Below are positions 21,448-31,157 of a stretch of DNA of 64,000 bases, piece by piece. Below the pieces are notes generated by a model. It was not told the DNA's origin. It was given only the letters and a program-made list of their open reading frames with translations, and made no database searches. Numbering within the stretch: position 1 is the first letter of the stretch; each line of letters opens with the position of its first letter. The translations under genes were made by a program, and so were the position numbers. The stretch spans positions 5,270,001 through 5,334,000 of the forward strand of contig NZ_CP068771.1 of NCBI RefSeq assembly GCF_018336935.1, in the 5' to 3' direction. The stretch is from Serratia plymuthica (GTDB lineage: Bacteria; Pseudomonadota; Gammaproteobacteria; Enterobacterales; Enterobacteriaceae).

Positions 21448-22011
21448 ATGAAAATTAGGGATTTTTTGGTGCAAACTCCGCGGGAAAGACGCCGTTATGG
21501 CGTCGCGCTTTTTGTCGGTGCGATCGCCGGGCTGCTGTCTGCTTTCGTTAAGTGGGGCGCAGAAGTTCCGCTTCCGCCAAGGACCATTCTGGATGGACGT
21601 GCGGAATTTAATCCACCCTATCTTTTCCTGAGAGATTATTTGGGCATAGATCCCACGGCAACGGTTTACACCTTTTCGGAGCATGTGATCAATCCGGTTA
21701 TGGTGACGCACATTATTTTCTCGTTGGTGTTTGCCGTCGGTTACTGCGTGGTCGCCGAAGTCTTCCCGAAAGTAAAACTCTGGCAGGGCGTGCTCGCCGG
21801 CTTGATTGCCACGGTGTTCGTTCACGGCATCAGTTTTCCGTTGCTGGGCCTGACGCCGCCTTTATCCATGCTGCCTGTCGAAGAGTATGTTTCAGAAATA
21901 CTGGGGCACGCATTCTGGTTCTGGGCGATAGAACTTGTTCGGCGTGACCTGCGCAACAGAATAACGCATCAGCCGGATGCGGAAGTTCCGCTCAGTTCAC
22001 CGTTCCGTTAA
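21448..22011 (+). CDS. yagU: YagU-family inner membrane protein (DUF1440)
   Basis: 187-aa integral membrane protein with about four TM segments. Matches to what I know of E. coli YagU include [74 protein letters not shown] and [19 protein letters not shown]. coli YagU is linked to acid resistance. The loop between PLPPR and NPPY is shorter than I recall for E. coli. Two ATGs are available (21442, 21448); AGGGG at 21437-21441 is well spaced only for 21448. Confidence 0.88.
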   Translation: MKIRDFLVQTPRERRRYGVALFVGAIAGLLSAFVKWGAEVPLPPRTILDGRAEFNPPYLFLRDYLGIDPTATVYTFSEHVINPVMVTHIIFSLVFAVGYCVVAEVFPKVKLWQGVLAGLIATVFVHGISFPLLGLTPPLSMLPVEEYVSEILGHAFWFWAIELVRRDLRNRITHQPDAEVPLSSPFR

Positions 22012-22028
22012 GTCAACGCGATAGGTAT

Positions 22029-22054
22029 AAAAGCCCTGAATGCACAGAGCTTTT
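22029..22054. terminator. Possible terminator between yagU and acoK
   Basis: AAAAGC (22029-22034) pairs with GCTTTT (22049-22054), with partial inner pairing, between two convergent genes. Weak stem. Confidence 0.35.
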
Positions 22055-22105
22055 CCTTCTCGTTGATTGTCGCCGTCATGCAGAGGTATTGCTCAGGGGA
22101 ATTCG

Positions 22106-24865
22106 TTAATCCAGCAATTTCATTTCAAGCGCACGGTTCATGGCTTGGGTGCGGCTGTTGACGTTGAGCTTGGCGTAGGCGTTCTTGAGGTGCCATTTCA
22201 CGGTTTGTGCAGAAATAGCCAGGGAGCGAGCGATGTCTTTGTTCGTCTGGCCTTCGGCGATCAGGCGTAATACCTGAAGTTCGCGTTCACTGAGCCCCCA
22301 ATAAACGTCATGGTTGTTCTGACGCTGTTGTTCACCGGTCTGCGCAGCGGTATCTGCCAGGCGAAGCTGCGCGCCTTGCTCATTGCAGGCTGCAGGGTCT
22401 TCCTGCATATGGAGAAGCAAAGGTTGCAAGCTGTCGCCGGCATCAAGAAAGCTGCGCATCAGATGCGGGTGTTCAGCCAGCTGCAGAACCGGTTGCAACG
22501 TCGCGCAGGCAGCCGCGTTTTTACCGGCTTTCCACAAGGCTAATGACCAGAGCGCACGCAGGCGCGCGGCGGTGAGCCAGTCGCGCCGGTTTTCCTGTTC
22601 GCTAACCAGTTCGGCCAGCAGTTTGCAGGCTTGCGGCGTCTGGCCGGAGGCCAGCAGCAGGCGACTGCGGCTGAGTGCCGCATGCTGAGCGATCGCACGT
22701 TGGCAAGGATGTTCGGCATCAATCCTGGCATGGCGCGCCAGCTGTTCCAGTTGCTGCTGCAACTGCTCTGCACCGGGGCGATCCGCACGTTGCAGGCGCA
22801 CTCTCACCTGCTCGGCCAACAACAGAGCCTGCAATCGGCGCCACCCGCGAGATACCGCCAGTTGCTGTGCATGTTCCAACAGCCGCTCCGCCTCCTGCGG
22901 CATGCCGTCATGCAGGGCCTGACGCGCAAGGTAGGTATAGCAACGGCTCAGCGCGTCGGGTGGGCTGAAACGGTCGATGAGCTCGAGCCTATCCGCCAGC
23001 AGAGGATCGAGCGAGTCAAGGCTGCTGCGTTCGTAGGCGATTTCCGCCAGCAGCGGCGCGAGCGTCGCACCGCTGGTCGACTGGGGGCCGGTATAACGCT
23101 CGGCCTGGCGCAGCGCATTGCCGGCATACAGCCCGGCGTTCTCCAAATCGCCTTGGCAAAGATGGCACTGGGCGATGATAAAAGCGCGATAAACCGAGAC
23201 GAACAGATTGTCCAGCGGGCTGTCCGGGCTGGGCATATGGCGTTGGACCGCCAGGGCCTCGGTATAGCGCTGGTTAACCACGTGGCAGTAGCTGAGAATA
23301 TTGCATATCAGGCCATCGACCCAGGTATCGCCGCACGGCACTTCGGCCAGCAACGGCTCGACAATCGCCAGGCTTTCAGGGATGTTTTCGGCAAAGGCTT
23401 CGCAGATGGCGCGCACCACCCGCAGCTTGATCCAGGCGCTGCGGGCCATCCCGTCACGGTGGTCCGCCACCATCTGGTCGAGGTTGTCGAGCAACTGTCG
23501 TGATTCATCGAAGCGGAAATAGTGCGCCAGCGCCCAGGCCAGATTGATTTGCAGGTCAATGCGTGACGGATCGACGCTCGCCGGCAAGTGACGCATCCAG
23601 GAAACCAGCGTATCGATATCGCCTTCTTCCGCCAGGGATTGCGCGCTCGCGCCATCCTGGCCGGGGCTATGGACCGGCTTGCCGGCGGCCAGCGCATGGC
23701 GCACCGCCTCAGCCCACAACAGCTGTTCGGCGAACCAATGACTGGCGCGTTCGTGCAACTGTTTAAGGTTGATATCGGCGCGATGGCGCAATGCCACGCC
23801 CAGGGTTTCCTGCAAGAGGGGATGATAGCGGAACCAATAGCCTTGCTCGTCAAGGGCCGACAGGAACAGGTTGTGCCGCTCAATCCATTCCAGCATCGCC
23901 TCGCTGTCGTCGCGCCCGGTGACGGCGTTGCACAACCCGGCGTTTAAACGATTGAGGAACGCCGTTTGCATCAGGAAATCGAGCACTTCCGCCGGCAGCG
24001 GGTCAAGCACCACTTCTTTCAGATAACGGGCGATGGAGCGCGTCCCCCCGCGCAGATTGTGGATCAGGTGCCCAGGGTCTTCACGCAATTCGGGGGACAA
24101 TGAGGCGATTTTCATGCCCGCGATCCAGCCCTCCGTTGCGGACAATAGCCGAAGGGCGTCCTGATTGCTGAGCGGCACCGCGACCGTCTGGCTGAAATAG
24201 TTCCGGGTTTCTTCGAGCGTGAACTGCAGGTCCTGATCATAGATTTCCACCAACTGATCCTGGGCCTGCAATCGGCTCAACGACAGGCTCGGGTGGAAAC
24301 GGCTGCCGACGATCAGATGCAGCGCCGCAGGCGCATGCCTGAGCAGATAGCTCAGGGCTTCATGTACGCCGGCGTCATTGATCATATGGAAATCGTCGAT
24401 GATCAGATACAGGTCGTGCGGGCAATAGTGCAATTGGTTAATCAACCCAGCCAGCAACTGCTGGGAGCTCGATGGCGTTTGCTCTTCCATGTTCTGCCAA
24501 AAATCGGCGTCCCAGTCTGCATACAACGGCCGCAAAGCATGCAGCAGATAAGGAATGAACTGCCAGACGTCATCGTCATCCTCATCAAGGCTGAGCCAGG
24601 CAACGCGTTCACCCTGGTCGATCAGCTGCCGGTGCCATTGCGCCAACAGCGTGGTTTTGCCGAATCCCGCGCCCGCGCAAACGACGGCCAGACGCCGCAG
24701 GCGCACGTGATCGAGGCATGCAAGCAGGCGCGGGCGCTGCAACAACAGGATAGAGGAGCGGGGCGGGACGAATTTGGTGAGGATGAGCGGCAAGCCTCTC
24801 GTCAGCCGCAAAGGCCCCGAGACCAACGATGTAGATTGGGAACCTGCAAAATCCGATTGCTTCAT
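22106..24865 (-). CDS. acoK: AcoK-like LuxR/MalT-type activator of acetoin catabolism
   Basis: About 919-aa STAND-type regulator. An N-terminal ATPase has Walker A GAGFGKTT (about residues 64-71) and an LYLIIDDFH Walker B. A long helical TPR-like sensor region follows, and the C-terminal LuxR HTH is [46 protein letters not shown]. It is divergent from acoABCL, the same relation acoK has to the aco operon of Klebsiella pneumoniae, so it is probably an acetoin-responsive activator rather than MalT. I chose the ATG at 24865, preceded by GGCAGG; the frame continues to a TTG at 24952. Confidence 0.85.
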   Translation of the reverse strand: MKQSDFAGSQSTSLVSGPLRLTRGLPLILTKFVPPRSSILLLQRPRLLACLDHVRLRRLAVVCAGAGFGKTTLLAQWHRQLIDQGERVAWLSLDEDDDDVWQFIPYLLHALRPLYADWDADFWQNMEEQTPSSSQQLLAGLINQLHYCPHDLYLIIDDFHMINDAGVHEALSYLLRHAPAALHLIVGSRFHPSLSLSRLQAQDQLVEIYDQDLQFTLEETRNYFSQTVAVPLSNQDALRLLSATEGWIAGMKIASLSPELREDPGHLIHNLRGGTRSIARYLKEVVLDPLPAEVLDFLMQTAFLNRLNAGLCNAVTGRDDSEAMLEWIERHNLFLSALDEQGYWFRYHPLLQETLGVALRHRADINLKQLHERASHWFAEQLLWAEAVRHALAAGKPVHSPGQDGASAQSLAEEGDIDTLVSWMRHLPASVDPSRIDLQINLAWALAHYFRFDESRQLLDNLDQMVADHRDGMARSAWIKLRVVRAICEAFAENIPESLAIVEPLLAEVPCGDTWVDGLICNILSYCHVVNQRYTEALAVQRHMPSPDSPLDNLFVSVYRAFIIAQCHLCQGDLENAGLYAGNALRQAERYTGPQSTSGATLAPLLAEIAYERSSLDSLDPLLADRLELIDRFSPPDALSRCYTYLARQALHDGMPQEAERLLEHAQQLAVSRGWRRLQALLLAEQVRVRLQRADRPGAEQLQQQLEQLARHARIDAEHPCQRAIAQHAALSRSRLLLASGQTPQACKLLAELVSEQENRRDWLTAARLRALWSLALWKAGKNAAACATLQPVLQLAEHPHLMRSFLDAGDSLQPLLLHMQEDPAACNEQGAQLRLADTAAQTGEQQRQNNHDVYWGLSERELQVLRLIAEGQTNKDIARSLAISAQTVKWHLKNAYAKLNVNSRTQAMNRALEMKLLD

Positions 24866-25058
24866 CCGTGGTTGCCTGCCCGTCTTTTGTTTTTTCAATT
24901 GTACGTCAGAGCCCGGGACGAAACGGGGCCGTGGTTCCGGATAGATAGACAAAATTCATAAACTTTGACCTCAAGCATGAAAACCCCCACTTACCCCCCC
25001 ATTAGGGTGGCTTCGCAGCTTCCCGAAACAGCCGTACATTTTTTGTATTGGTGCGGTT

Positions 25059-25074
25059 AGGGTGTTTTCACCCT
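25059..25074 (+). promoter_or_regulatory. Perfect hairpin/dyad upstream of acoA
   Basis: AGGGTG-TTTT-CACCCT, a perfect 6-bp inverted repeat with a 4-base spacer, ending 43 bases before the acoA start. G/C-run motifs at 24981-25010 (CCCCCACTTACCCCCCC and GGGTGG) may be MalT-like boxes for AcoK. It could be an operator or a leader hairpin; the assignment is inference. Confidence 0.4.
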
Positions 25075-25117
25075 GTCAAATAGCCCCGCCAGTCCGACCC
25101 TTATTGAGGAGAATCAG

Positions 25118-26080
25118 ATGACGCTGAGCAAACAGGCTTTGCTGCAGGCTTACCGTAAGATGCGCGAGATCAGGACATTCGAGGAGCGCCTGCATCAGGA
25201 AAATACCAGCGGTGACATTCCGGGCTTCATTCACCTTTATACCGGTGAGGAAGCCATTGCGGTGGGGGTCTGCGAAAATTTGACCGACGCCGATTTCATT
25301 GGTTCTACGCACCGTGGGCATGGCCACTGCATTGCCAAAGGCTGTGATATTCACGGCATGATGGCCGAAATTTTCGGTAAGGACAGCGGTTTGTGTCGCG
25401 GCAAGGGCGGCTCTATGCACATCGCCGACCTGTCAAAAGGCATGCTGGGCGCGAACGCCATCGTTGGCGGAGCCCCTCCGTTGGCCATTGGCGCTGCGCT
25501 GACGGCCAAGACCTTGAAGACCGGCAACGTCGGCGTGTCTTTTACCGGCGATGGCGGCTCCAACCAGGGCCTGGTATTTGAAGCCATGAACATGGCCGTG
25601 GTGCTGCAATTGCCGGCCGTCTTCATTTTCGAGAACAACGGCTATGGCGAAGGGACTGGCCATGACTACGCCGTCGGCGGCCGCGATATCGCCAAACGTG
25701 CCGCCGGCTTCGGCCTCCCGGCGGTGACGGTCGACGGCACCGATTTCTTTGCCGTTTACGCAGCCGCCGCAGAGGCGGTTAAGCGCGCCCGCGAGGGTGG
25801 CGGCCCCAGCGTGATTGAGGCTAAGGCCTTCCGCTGGCACGGCCACTTCGAGGGCGATCCGGCGTTGTACCGCGCTGAGGGTGAGGTCCAGCGCCTGCGT
25901 GAACAGCACGATCCGCTGAAGATCTTTACCGACAAGATCAAAAAACAGGTCACTCAGGAAGAGCTGGCGGCGATCGACGCGGAAGTTGAAGCGCTGGTCG
26001 GGGATGCCGTAACGAAAGCCCGCGCGGCCGCCTATCCGGCTCCGGAAGACCTGCTGACCGACGTCTACGTTTCCTATTGA
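25118..26080 (+). CDS. acoA: Acetoin dehydrogenase E1 component, alpha subunit
   Basis: 320-aa thiamine-diphosphate-dependent subunit. With AcoB it cleaves acetoin to acetaldehyde and passes the acetyl unit to the E2 lipoyl arm. The TPP motif GDGGSNQGLVFEAMNM...FIFENNGYGEGT spans about residues 144-180. Family hallmarks include YTGEEAIAVGV and GKGGSMHIADLSKGMLGANAIVGG. A good GAGGAGA ribosome site precedes the ATG. First gene of the aco operon, transcribed divergently from acoK. Confidence 0.95.
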   Translation: MTLSKQALLQAYRKMREIRTFEERLHQENTSGDIPGFIHLYTGEEAIAVGVCENLTDADFIGSTHRGHGHCIAKGCDIHGMMAEIFGKDSGLCRGKGGSMHIADLSKGMLGANAIVGGAPPLAIGAALTAKTLKTGNVGVSFTGDGGSNQGLVFEAMNMAVVLQLPAVFIFENNGYGEGTGHDYAVGGRDIAKRAAGFGLPAVTVDGTDFFAVYAAAAEAVKRAREGGGPSVIEAKAFRWHGHFEGDPALYRAEGEVQRLREQHDPLKIFTDKIKKQVTQEELAAIDAEVEALVGDAVTKARAAAYPAPEDLLTDVYVSY

Positions 26081-26091
26081 GGGTGATAACA

Positions 26092-27111
26092 ATGGCTATA
26101 AAAACCTATCGTGAAGCGGTCAAGGAAGCGTTGGCCCAGGAAATGGAGCGTGACGAACGCGTGGTGCTGATCGGCGAAGACTTGCGCGGCGGCCATGGCG
26201 GCAATGCGCCGGAGGAGGCGAGGATCGAGGCCTTTGGCGGCGTGCTCGGGGTGACCAAAGGGTTGTGGACGCAGTTCGGCTCCGATCGCGTGATCGACAC
26301 GCCGATTACCGAGTCGGCGATCATCGGCATGGCTGCCGGCGCTGCGGCGACCGGTCTGCGGCCGGTGGCCGAGCTGATGTTCATGGACTTTTTCGGCGTC
26401 TGCCACGATGCGCTGTATAACCAGGCCGCCAAGTTCCGCTACATGTTTGGCGGCAAGGCCAAAGCGCCGCTGGTGATGCGTGGCATGATCGGCGCCGGCT
26501 TCTCTGCGGCGGCCCAGCATTCGCAGTCGCCTTATAATATCTTCGCCACCACGCCGGGCCTCAAGGTGGTGGTGCCGTCTACCCCTTATGACGTCAAGGG
26601 CCTGCTGATCCAGTCGATCCGCGACGACGATCCGGTGGTGTTCTGCGAACATAAAATGCTTTACGACCTCAAGGGCGAGGTGCCGGAAGGTATTTATACC
26701 ATTCCGTTGGGCGTGGCCAACTACACCCGCGAAGGGGAGGACGTCACCATCATCGCGTTGTCGGCGATGGTGCATAAAGCCAATCAGGTGGCCGACAAAC
26801 TGGCCAAAGAGGGCATCTCGGTGGAGGTGGTCGATCCGCGTACGATTTCACCGCTGGACGAGGAGGGCATTCTGGAGTCGGTGGCGTCCACGGGCCGCGT
26901 GGTGATCGTCGACGAGTCGGCGGCGCGTTTCGGCTTTGCCCATGATGTCGCGGCACTGATCGCTTCCCAGGCGTTCCATTTCCTCAAAGCGCCGATTGCG
27001 CTGGTAACACCGCCACACACCCCGGTGCCGTTCTCTCCCGCCCTCGAAACGCTCTGGATCCCCAGCGTCGAGCGTATCGAGGCCGCCGTCCGCCAAGTGC
27101 TGGAGGATTGA
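26092..27111 (+). CDS. acoB: Acetoin dehydrogenase E1 component, beta subunit
   Basis: 339-aa transketolase-fold partner of AcoA. The N-terminus MAIKTYREAVKEALAQEMERDERVVLIGEDL, the ITESAIIGMAAGAAATGLRPVAELMFMDF region and the C-terminal transketolase domain (EVVDPRTISPLDEEGI) are typical. I chose the ATG at 26092, which is 11 bases after the acoA stop and follows GAGGG; the TTG at 26077 overlapping acoA is less likely. It is followed by acoC after 3 bases. Confidence 0.95.
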   Translation: MAIKTYREAVKEALAQEMERDERVVLIGEDLRGGHGGNAPEEARIEAFGGVLGVTKGLWTQFGSDRVIDTPITESAIIGMAAGAAATGLRPVAELMFMDFFGVCHDALYNQAAKFRYMFGGKAKAPLVMRGMIGAGFSAAAQHSQSPYNIFATTPGLKVVVPSTPYDVKGLLIQSIRDDDPVVFCEHKMLYDLKGEVPEGIYTIPLGVANYTREGEDVTIIALSAMVHKANQVADKLAKEGISVEVVDPRTISPLDEEGILESVASTGRVVIVDESAARFGFAHDVAALIASQAFHFLKAPIALVTPPHTPVPFSPALETLWIPSVERIEAAVRQVLED

Positions 27112-27114
27112 GCC

Positions 27115-28629
27115 ATGAGTGATATCAGAACGCTTGAAATGCCCAAGTGGGGCCTTTCGATGGAGGAGGGCTTGCTCGCGCAGTGGTCTATCCGGGAGGG
27201 CGACAGCTTCACCAAGGGACAGGAAATCTGCGAGATCGAGACCAGCAAAATCGTCAACGTGCTTGAGGCGCCCTTCGCCGGAACCCTGCGCCGGGTGTTG
27301 GCCCGGCAGGGCGATACCCTAAAGGTGGGGGCGGTGCTGGCACTGGTGGCTGAGGCTTCGATCAGCGATGCCGAACTGGACGCCTTCACGGCCAGCCTGT
27401 CTACGACGGCACCGGCCGCGCCGCCTCCCGCGCCTCTTGCGCCCCCTGTGGCGGCCCCGACGCTCAACAACGCACTCCCCGCGGCATCGGCCCCACCCGC
27501 CACATCGGTGGCCACCAGTGGGCAGACCGAGGTGCCGATCGGCCTGCGGGGGAGCACCGACGCGGCGCAGGTCAATGCCACGCCCCACGCGCTGCGCCTG
27601 GCCGCCAGGCTGGGTGCCGACTTGAGCAAGGTGCGCGGCAGCGGACGTGAAGCACGCATCTCCGTGGCCGATCTCGAGAGCGCTATCCTTGCCGCAGGGG
27701 GCCGCATCGCATCGCCGGCGCCGCCATCGCGTTCAGGCAAAGCGCCACGCTCGCACGCCGACGACAGTCAGGTAGCGGCGACCCCGCTGGCGCGCCGTCT
27801 GGCCGGCAAACTGGGGATCAACCTGCACGACTGCCGCAGCAGCGGTTCACGCGGGCGGGTGACTCGTGACGATGTGCAGGCGGCGGCTCTGCTGCTCGAC
27901 GGGCAACCGCAGGCCGATACTGCGCAGAATGCGGCGCCGGCCGCCTTCGAGAACTTGCCCATGTCGGGCATGCGCAGGGCGATCGCCTCCCGTTTGCAGG
28001 CTTCCAAGCAACATTCGCCGCACTTCCGCCTGACCGCCGATCTCGACCTGGAGCGCCTGTTGGCGTTGCGCAAGGAAATCAACCTCGGCGCGCCCGGCGT
28101 CAAGATTTCGGTTAACGACCTGCTGGTTAAGGCCTGCGCTCAAGCGCTGGTAGCGGTGCCGGATGTCAACGTACAGTTCGACGAAGCCGGCCAGAGCATC
28201 CGCCGCTTTACCGATGCCGACATCTCGGTGGCCGTTGCGCTGCCGGCCGGGCTGATTACCCCCATAGTGCGCGCCGCCAACCGTAAGTCGGTCAGCGAGA
28301 TCTCGCGTGACATTCATTCCCTGGTAACCCGGGCGAAAGCAGGCACGCTCAAGCCCGAAGAGTTCCAGGGCGGCACCTTTAGCCTGTCCAACCTGGGCAT
28401 GCTCGGCGTGCGCCAGTTCGACGCCATCATTAACCCGCCCCAGGGCGCGATCCTCGCGATCGGTGCCGGCGAGGCGCGGGCGGTGGTGCGCGACGGGCAG
28501 ATCGTCGCGCGCCATCAACTGACGGTGTCGCTGTCCTGCGATCACCGGGTCATCGATGGAGCGCTGGGAGCGGCTTTTCTCCAGGAACTCAAGCGACTGG
28601 TTGAAACACCGACCCTGATGTTTGTCTAG
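27115..28629 (+). CDS. acoC: Acetoin dehydrogenase E2 (dihydrolipoamide acetyltransferase)
   Basis: 504-aa acyltransferase. An N-terminal lipoyl domain has Lys45 in EIETSKIVNVLEAP. An Ala/Pro linker (about 95-150) leads to two peripheral-subunit-binding-like domains (about 153-192, NATPHALRLAARLGADLSKV; and about 220-260, AATPLARRLAGKLGINLHDC), then the CAT-like catalytic domain from about 281 with the active-site SCDHRVIDGALGAAF near residue 480. Most E2 proteins carry a single subunit-binding domain. It starts 3 bases after acoB. Confidence 0.93.
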   Translation: MSDIRTLEMPKWGLSMEEGLLAQWSIREGDSFTKGQEICEIETSKIVNVLEAPFAGTLRRVLARQGDTLKVGAVLALVAEASISDAELDAFTASLSTTAPAAPPPAPLAPPVAAPTLNNALPAASAPPATSVATSGQTEVPIGLRGSTDAAQVNATPHALRLAARLGADLSKVRGSGREARISVADLESAILAAGGRIASPAPPSRSGKAPRSHADDSQVAATPLARRLAGKLGINLHDCRSSGSRGRVTRDDVQAAALLLDGQPQADTAQNAAPAAFENLPMSGMRRAIASRLQASKQHSPHFRLTADLDLERLLALRKEINLGAPGVKISVNDLLVKACAQALVAVPDVNVQFDEAGQSIRRFTDADISVAVALPAGLITPIVRAANRKSVSEISRDIHSLVTRAKAGTLKPEEFQGGTFSLSNLGMLGVRQFDAIINPPQGAILAIGAGEARAVVRDGQIVARHQLTVSLSCDHRVIDGALGAAFLQELKRLVETPTLMFV

Positions 28630-28639
28630 GAGGCGAGCT

Positions 28640-30037
28640 ATGCACGACAAATACGATGTACTGGTGATCGGCGGCGGGCCGGGAGGCTATGTCGCCGCCA
28701 TCCGTGCCGGCCAGCTCGGGCTGCGTACGGCACTGGTGGAAAAACAGCATCTGGGGGGCATCTGTCTGAACTGGGGGTGCATCCCAACCAAGGCGCTGCT
28801 GCACGGCGCTGAGGTGGCGCACAGCATCGCCCATGCCGACCAACTGGGTTTCAGTGTCGGCGAGGTGAGTTTCGATCTCCAGAAACTGGTGCAGTTTAGC
28901 CGCTCGGTGTCGCAACAGTTGACCGGCGGGGTCGAGTACCTGTTGAAAAAGAATGGCGTAACGGTGTTCGACGGCACCGCCCGCCTGCGTGGCAAGGGGC
29001 AGGTGACGGTGGTCGATGCCAAGGGGGAGGAACGCGACTACCGGGCCGACCACGTGATCCTCGCTACCGGTGCCCGCCCGCGTGCGTTGCCGGGGATCGC
29101 GCCGGATGGCGAGCGGATCTGGACCTACTTCGAGGCGCTGCAACCCAAAAAATTGCCGAAATCCTTGTTGATCATCGGCTCCGGCGCCATCGGCGTCGAG
29201 TTCGCCAGCCTTTACAACGATCTTGGCAGCGAAGTGACGCTGGTGGAGGTGGCCGCACAGATACTGCCGATTGAGGACGCCGAAGTTGCGGCGGCGGTGC
29301 GCAAGTCGTTCGAGCGGCGCGGCATTCAGGTGCATACCCAGACGCAGGTAACGCAGGTGCAGCTCACGGACGCGGGGGGGCGTTGCACGTTGAAAAACGC
29401 CAGCGGCGAACAGGTATTGGACGTCGAATATGTGCTGTTGGCGGCCGGCGTCCAGCCCAATGTCGAAGGCCTCGGGCTGGAGGCGCTGGGCGTCGAGCTG
29501 GAACGCGGCTTTATCAAGACGGATGACGCTTGCCGCACCAACGTCTTCGGCCTTTACGCTATCGGCGACGTGGCCGGCCCGCCGTGCCTGGCGCACAAGG
29601 CCAGCCACGAAGGGACGATCTGCGTCGAGATGCTGGCCGGCGTCGACGGCGTGCACAAGCTTGATCGTAGTTATGTTCCCGGCTGTACCTATGCCCGGCC
29701 TCAGGTTGCCAGCCTGGGCCTGACCGAGGCGGCGGCGCGTGCCAGTGGACGGCCACTCATGATCGGCAAGTTCGCCTATCAGGGCAATGGCAAGGCGCTG
29801 GCCAGCGCTGAGGCGGAGGGCTTCGTTAAGACGATTTTCGATGCCGAAACCGGCGAACTGTTGGGGGCGCACATGGTTGGCGCACAGGTCACCGAACAGA
29901 TCCAGGGCTTCGCTATCGCTCACCATCTGGAAGCCACGGACGAAAGCCTGCTGTCGGTCATCTTTGCGCATCCGACGCTGTCTGAAGCCATGCATGAATC
30001 GATACTCGCGGCCGCCGGACGACCGCTGCATCAATAG
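28640..30037 (+). CDS. acoL: Dihydrolipoamide dehydrogenase (E3) of the acetoin dehydrogenase complex
   Basis: 465-aa FAD disulphide reductase that reoxidises the E2 lipoyl group with NAD+. The FAD motif is GGGPGGYVAA, redox Cys42 and Cys47 are in GGICLNWGCIPTK, the NAD motif is GSGAIGVEFASLYNDLG and the C-terminal catalytic His is in FAHPTLSEAM. No extra lipoyl domain is present. A strong AGGAGG lies 8 bases before the ATG at 28640; the TTG at 28622 inside the acoC end is unlikely. Confidence 0.95.
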   Translation: MHDKYDVLVIGGGPGGYVAAIRAGQLGLRTALVEKQHLGGICLNWGCIPTKALLHGAEVAHSIAHADQLGFSVGEVSFDLQKLVQFSRSVSQQLTGGVEYLLKKNGVTVFDGTARLRGKGQVTVVDAKGEERDYRADHVILATGARPRALPGIAPDGERIWTYFEALQPKKLPKSLLIIGSGAIGVEFASLYNDLGSEVTLVEVAAQILPIEDAEVAAAVRKSFERRGIQVHTQTQVTQVQLTDAGGRCTLKNASGEQVLDVEYVLLAAGVQPNVEGLGLEALGVELERGFIKTDDACRTNVFGLYAIGDVAGPPCLAHKASHEGTICVEMLAGVDGVHKLDRSYVPGCTYARPQVASLGLTEAAARASGRPLMIGKFAYQGNGKALASAEAEGFVKTIFDAETGELLGAHMVGAQVTEQIQGFAIAHHLEATDESLLSVIFAHPTLSEAMHESILAAAGRPLHQ

Positions 30038-30142
30038 GACAATACGGGAAACGATAGCAGCCCGATCCGATAGCGTTTTCGGTAGCGGAAACAAACCAAA
30101 AACTCTCCATTAGACGTAGTACGAAACGAAACGGGAATAATC

Positions 30143-30928
30143 ATGTCGACAGGTTTGAAAGGAAAGGTAGCCATTATTACTGGCGCAGCGCGTGGCATTG
30201 GCCGGGGGATCGCATTGCGGTTGGCACAAGAGGGGGTAAACCTTGCGCTCTTGGATTTATCCGCAGATCAGCTTGGCGCAGTCAGGCAAGAGGTGGAGTC
30301 TTTCGGGGTAAAAGCGACAACCTACGTCGCCGATATCAGCAAGCGCGAGGAGGTGTATGCGGCCATCGAGCACGTTGTGAGCACGCTGGGCACCCTGGAT
30401 GTGATGATCAATAACGCCGGTATTTCGCAGGTAAAACCCATCGCAGACGTCGTGCCGGAAGATCTCGATAAGATCCTGAACATCAATATCGGGGGAGTGA
30501 CCTGGGGGATCCAGGCCGCCGCGGCGAAATTTAAACAGCTCAACAAAAACGGCAAGATCATCAATGCTTGTTCCATCGCCGGTCATGAGGGTTTTGCATT
30601 GCTGGGCGTGTACTCCGCCACCAAATTCGCCGTACGTGCATTGACCCAGGTTGCGGCAAAGGAATACGCCAGCGACAACATTACCGTCAACGCCTATTGC
30701 CCCGGGGTGGTCGGCACCGATATGTGGGTGGAAATAGACCGGCGTTTCTCGGAGATTACCGGTGCCCCGAAAGGCGAAACGTATAAAAAGTACGTCGATG
30801 GCATTGCCCTGGGGCGCGCACAGACTCCGGCCGACGTCGCGGCGCTTGTCGCTTTTCTTTCCAGCGACGATGCCGCCTATATCACCGGCCAGTCGATTTT
30901 GACCGACGGCGGGCTGGTTTACCGCTAA
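30143..30928 (+). CDS. Acetoin reductase / 2,3-butanediol dehydrogenase (SDR family)
   Basis: 261-aa short-chain dehydrogenase. The coenzyme motif is TGAARGIG (about 14-21), followed by NNAGI, the catalytic Ser in [10 protein letters not shown] and YSATK (Tyr-xxx-Lys). INACSx[22 protein letters not shown] and [17 protein letters not shown] are typical of BudC/meso-2,3-butanediol dehydrogenase (diacetyl reductase). It would interconvert 2,3-butanediol and acetoin, feeding the dehydrogenase complex. It is 105 bases after acoL on the same strand, probably co-transcribed, though its own promoter is possible. Confidence 0.88.
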   Translation: MSTGLKGKVAIITGAARGIGRGIALRLAQEGVNLALLDLSADQLGAVRQEVESFGVKATTYVADISKREEVYAAIEHVVSTLGTLDVMINNAGISQVKPIADVVPEDLDKILNINIGGVTWGIQAAAAKFKQLNKNGKIINACSIAGHEGFALLGVYSATKFAVRALTQVAAKEYASDNITVNAYCPGVVGTDMWVEIDRRFSEITGAPKGETYKKYVDGIALGRAQTPADVAALVAFLSSDDAAYITGQSILTDGGLVYR

Positions 30929-30944
30929 CCGGCGTCGCTCTTTT

Positions 30945-30964
30945 AAGCCCGCTTAAAGGGCTTT
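30945..30964 (+). terminator. Possible terminator after the acetoin reductase gene
   Basis: AAGCCC (30945-30950) pairs with GGGCTT (30958-30963), followed by only a short T-tract. Weak. Confidence 0.4.
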
Positions 30965-31041
30965 CAGGTGCCTACCCAACCCTGGCGATTCATTGCGTGC
31001 AGTTTGGCGGAGGAGGGCAGGCAATCTAATGACGCCAAAGC

Positions 31042-31074
31042 AAAATCCCGCGCGGTTTCCCTGCGCGGGATTTT
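31042..31074. terminator. Bidirectional rho-independent terminator
   Basis: AAAATCCCGCGC pairs with GCGCGGGATTTT across a short loop, with A-run and T-run flanks that would end transcripts from both sides. It separates the aco region from the AT-rich MFS gene. Confidence 0.85.
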
Positions 31075-31157
31075 CTGGCTTGGGGGTCCTGAATGATTAA
31101 GTCATGATTTTTGAGAGTAGTTAAAAACGAGGAGCGCTTTGGGGGATTTATTACTTG

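Noticed and set aside
22106..24865. MalT, the maltose activator
   Set aside because: Same architecture, but no maltose genes nearby and the gene is divergent from acoABCL, so AcoK fits better.
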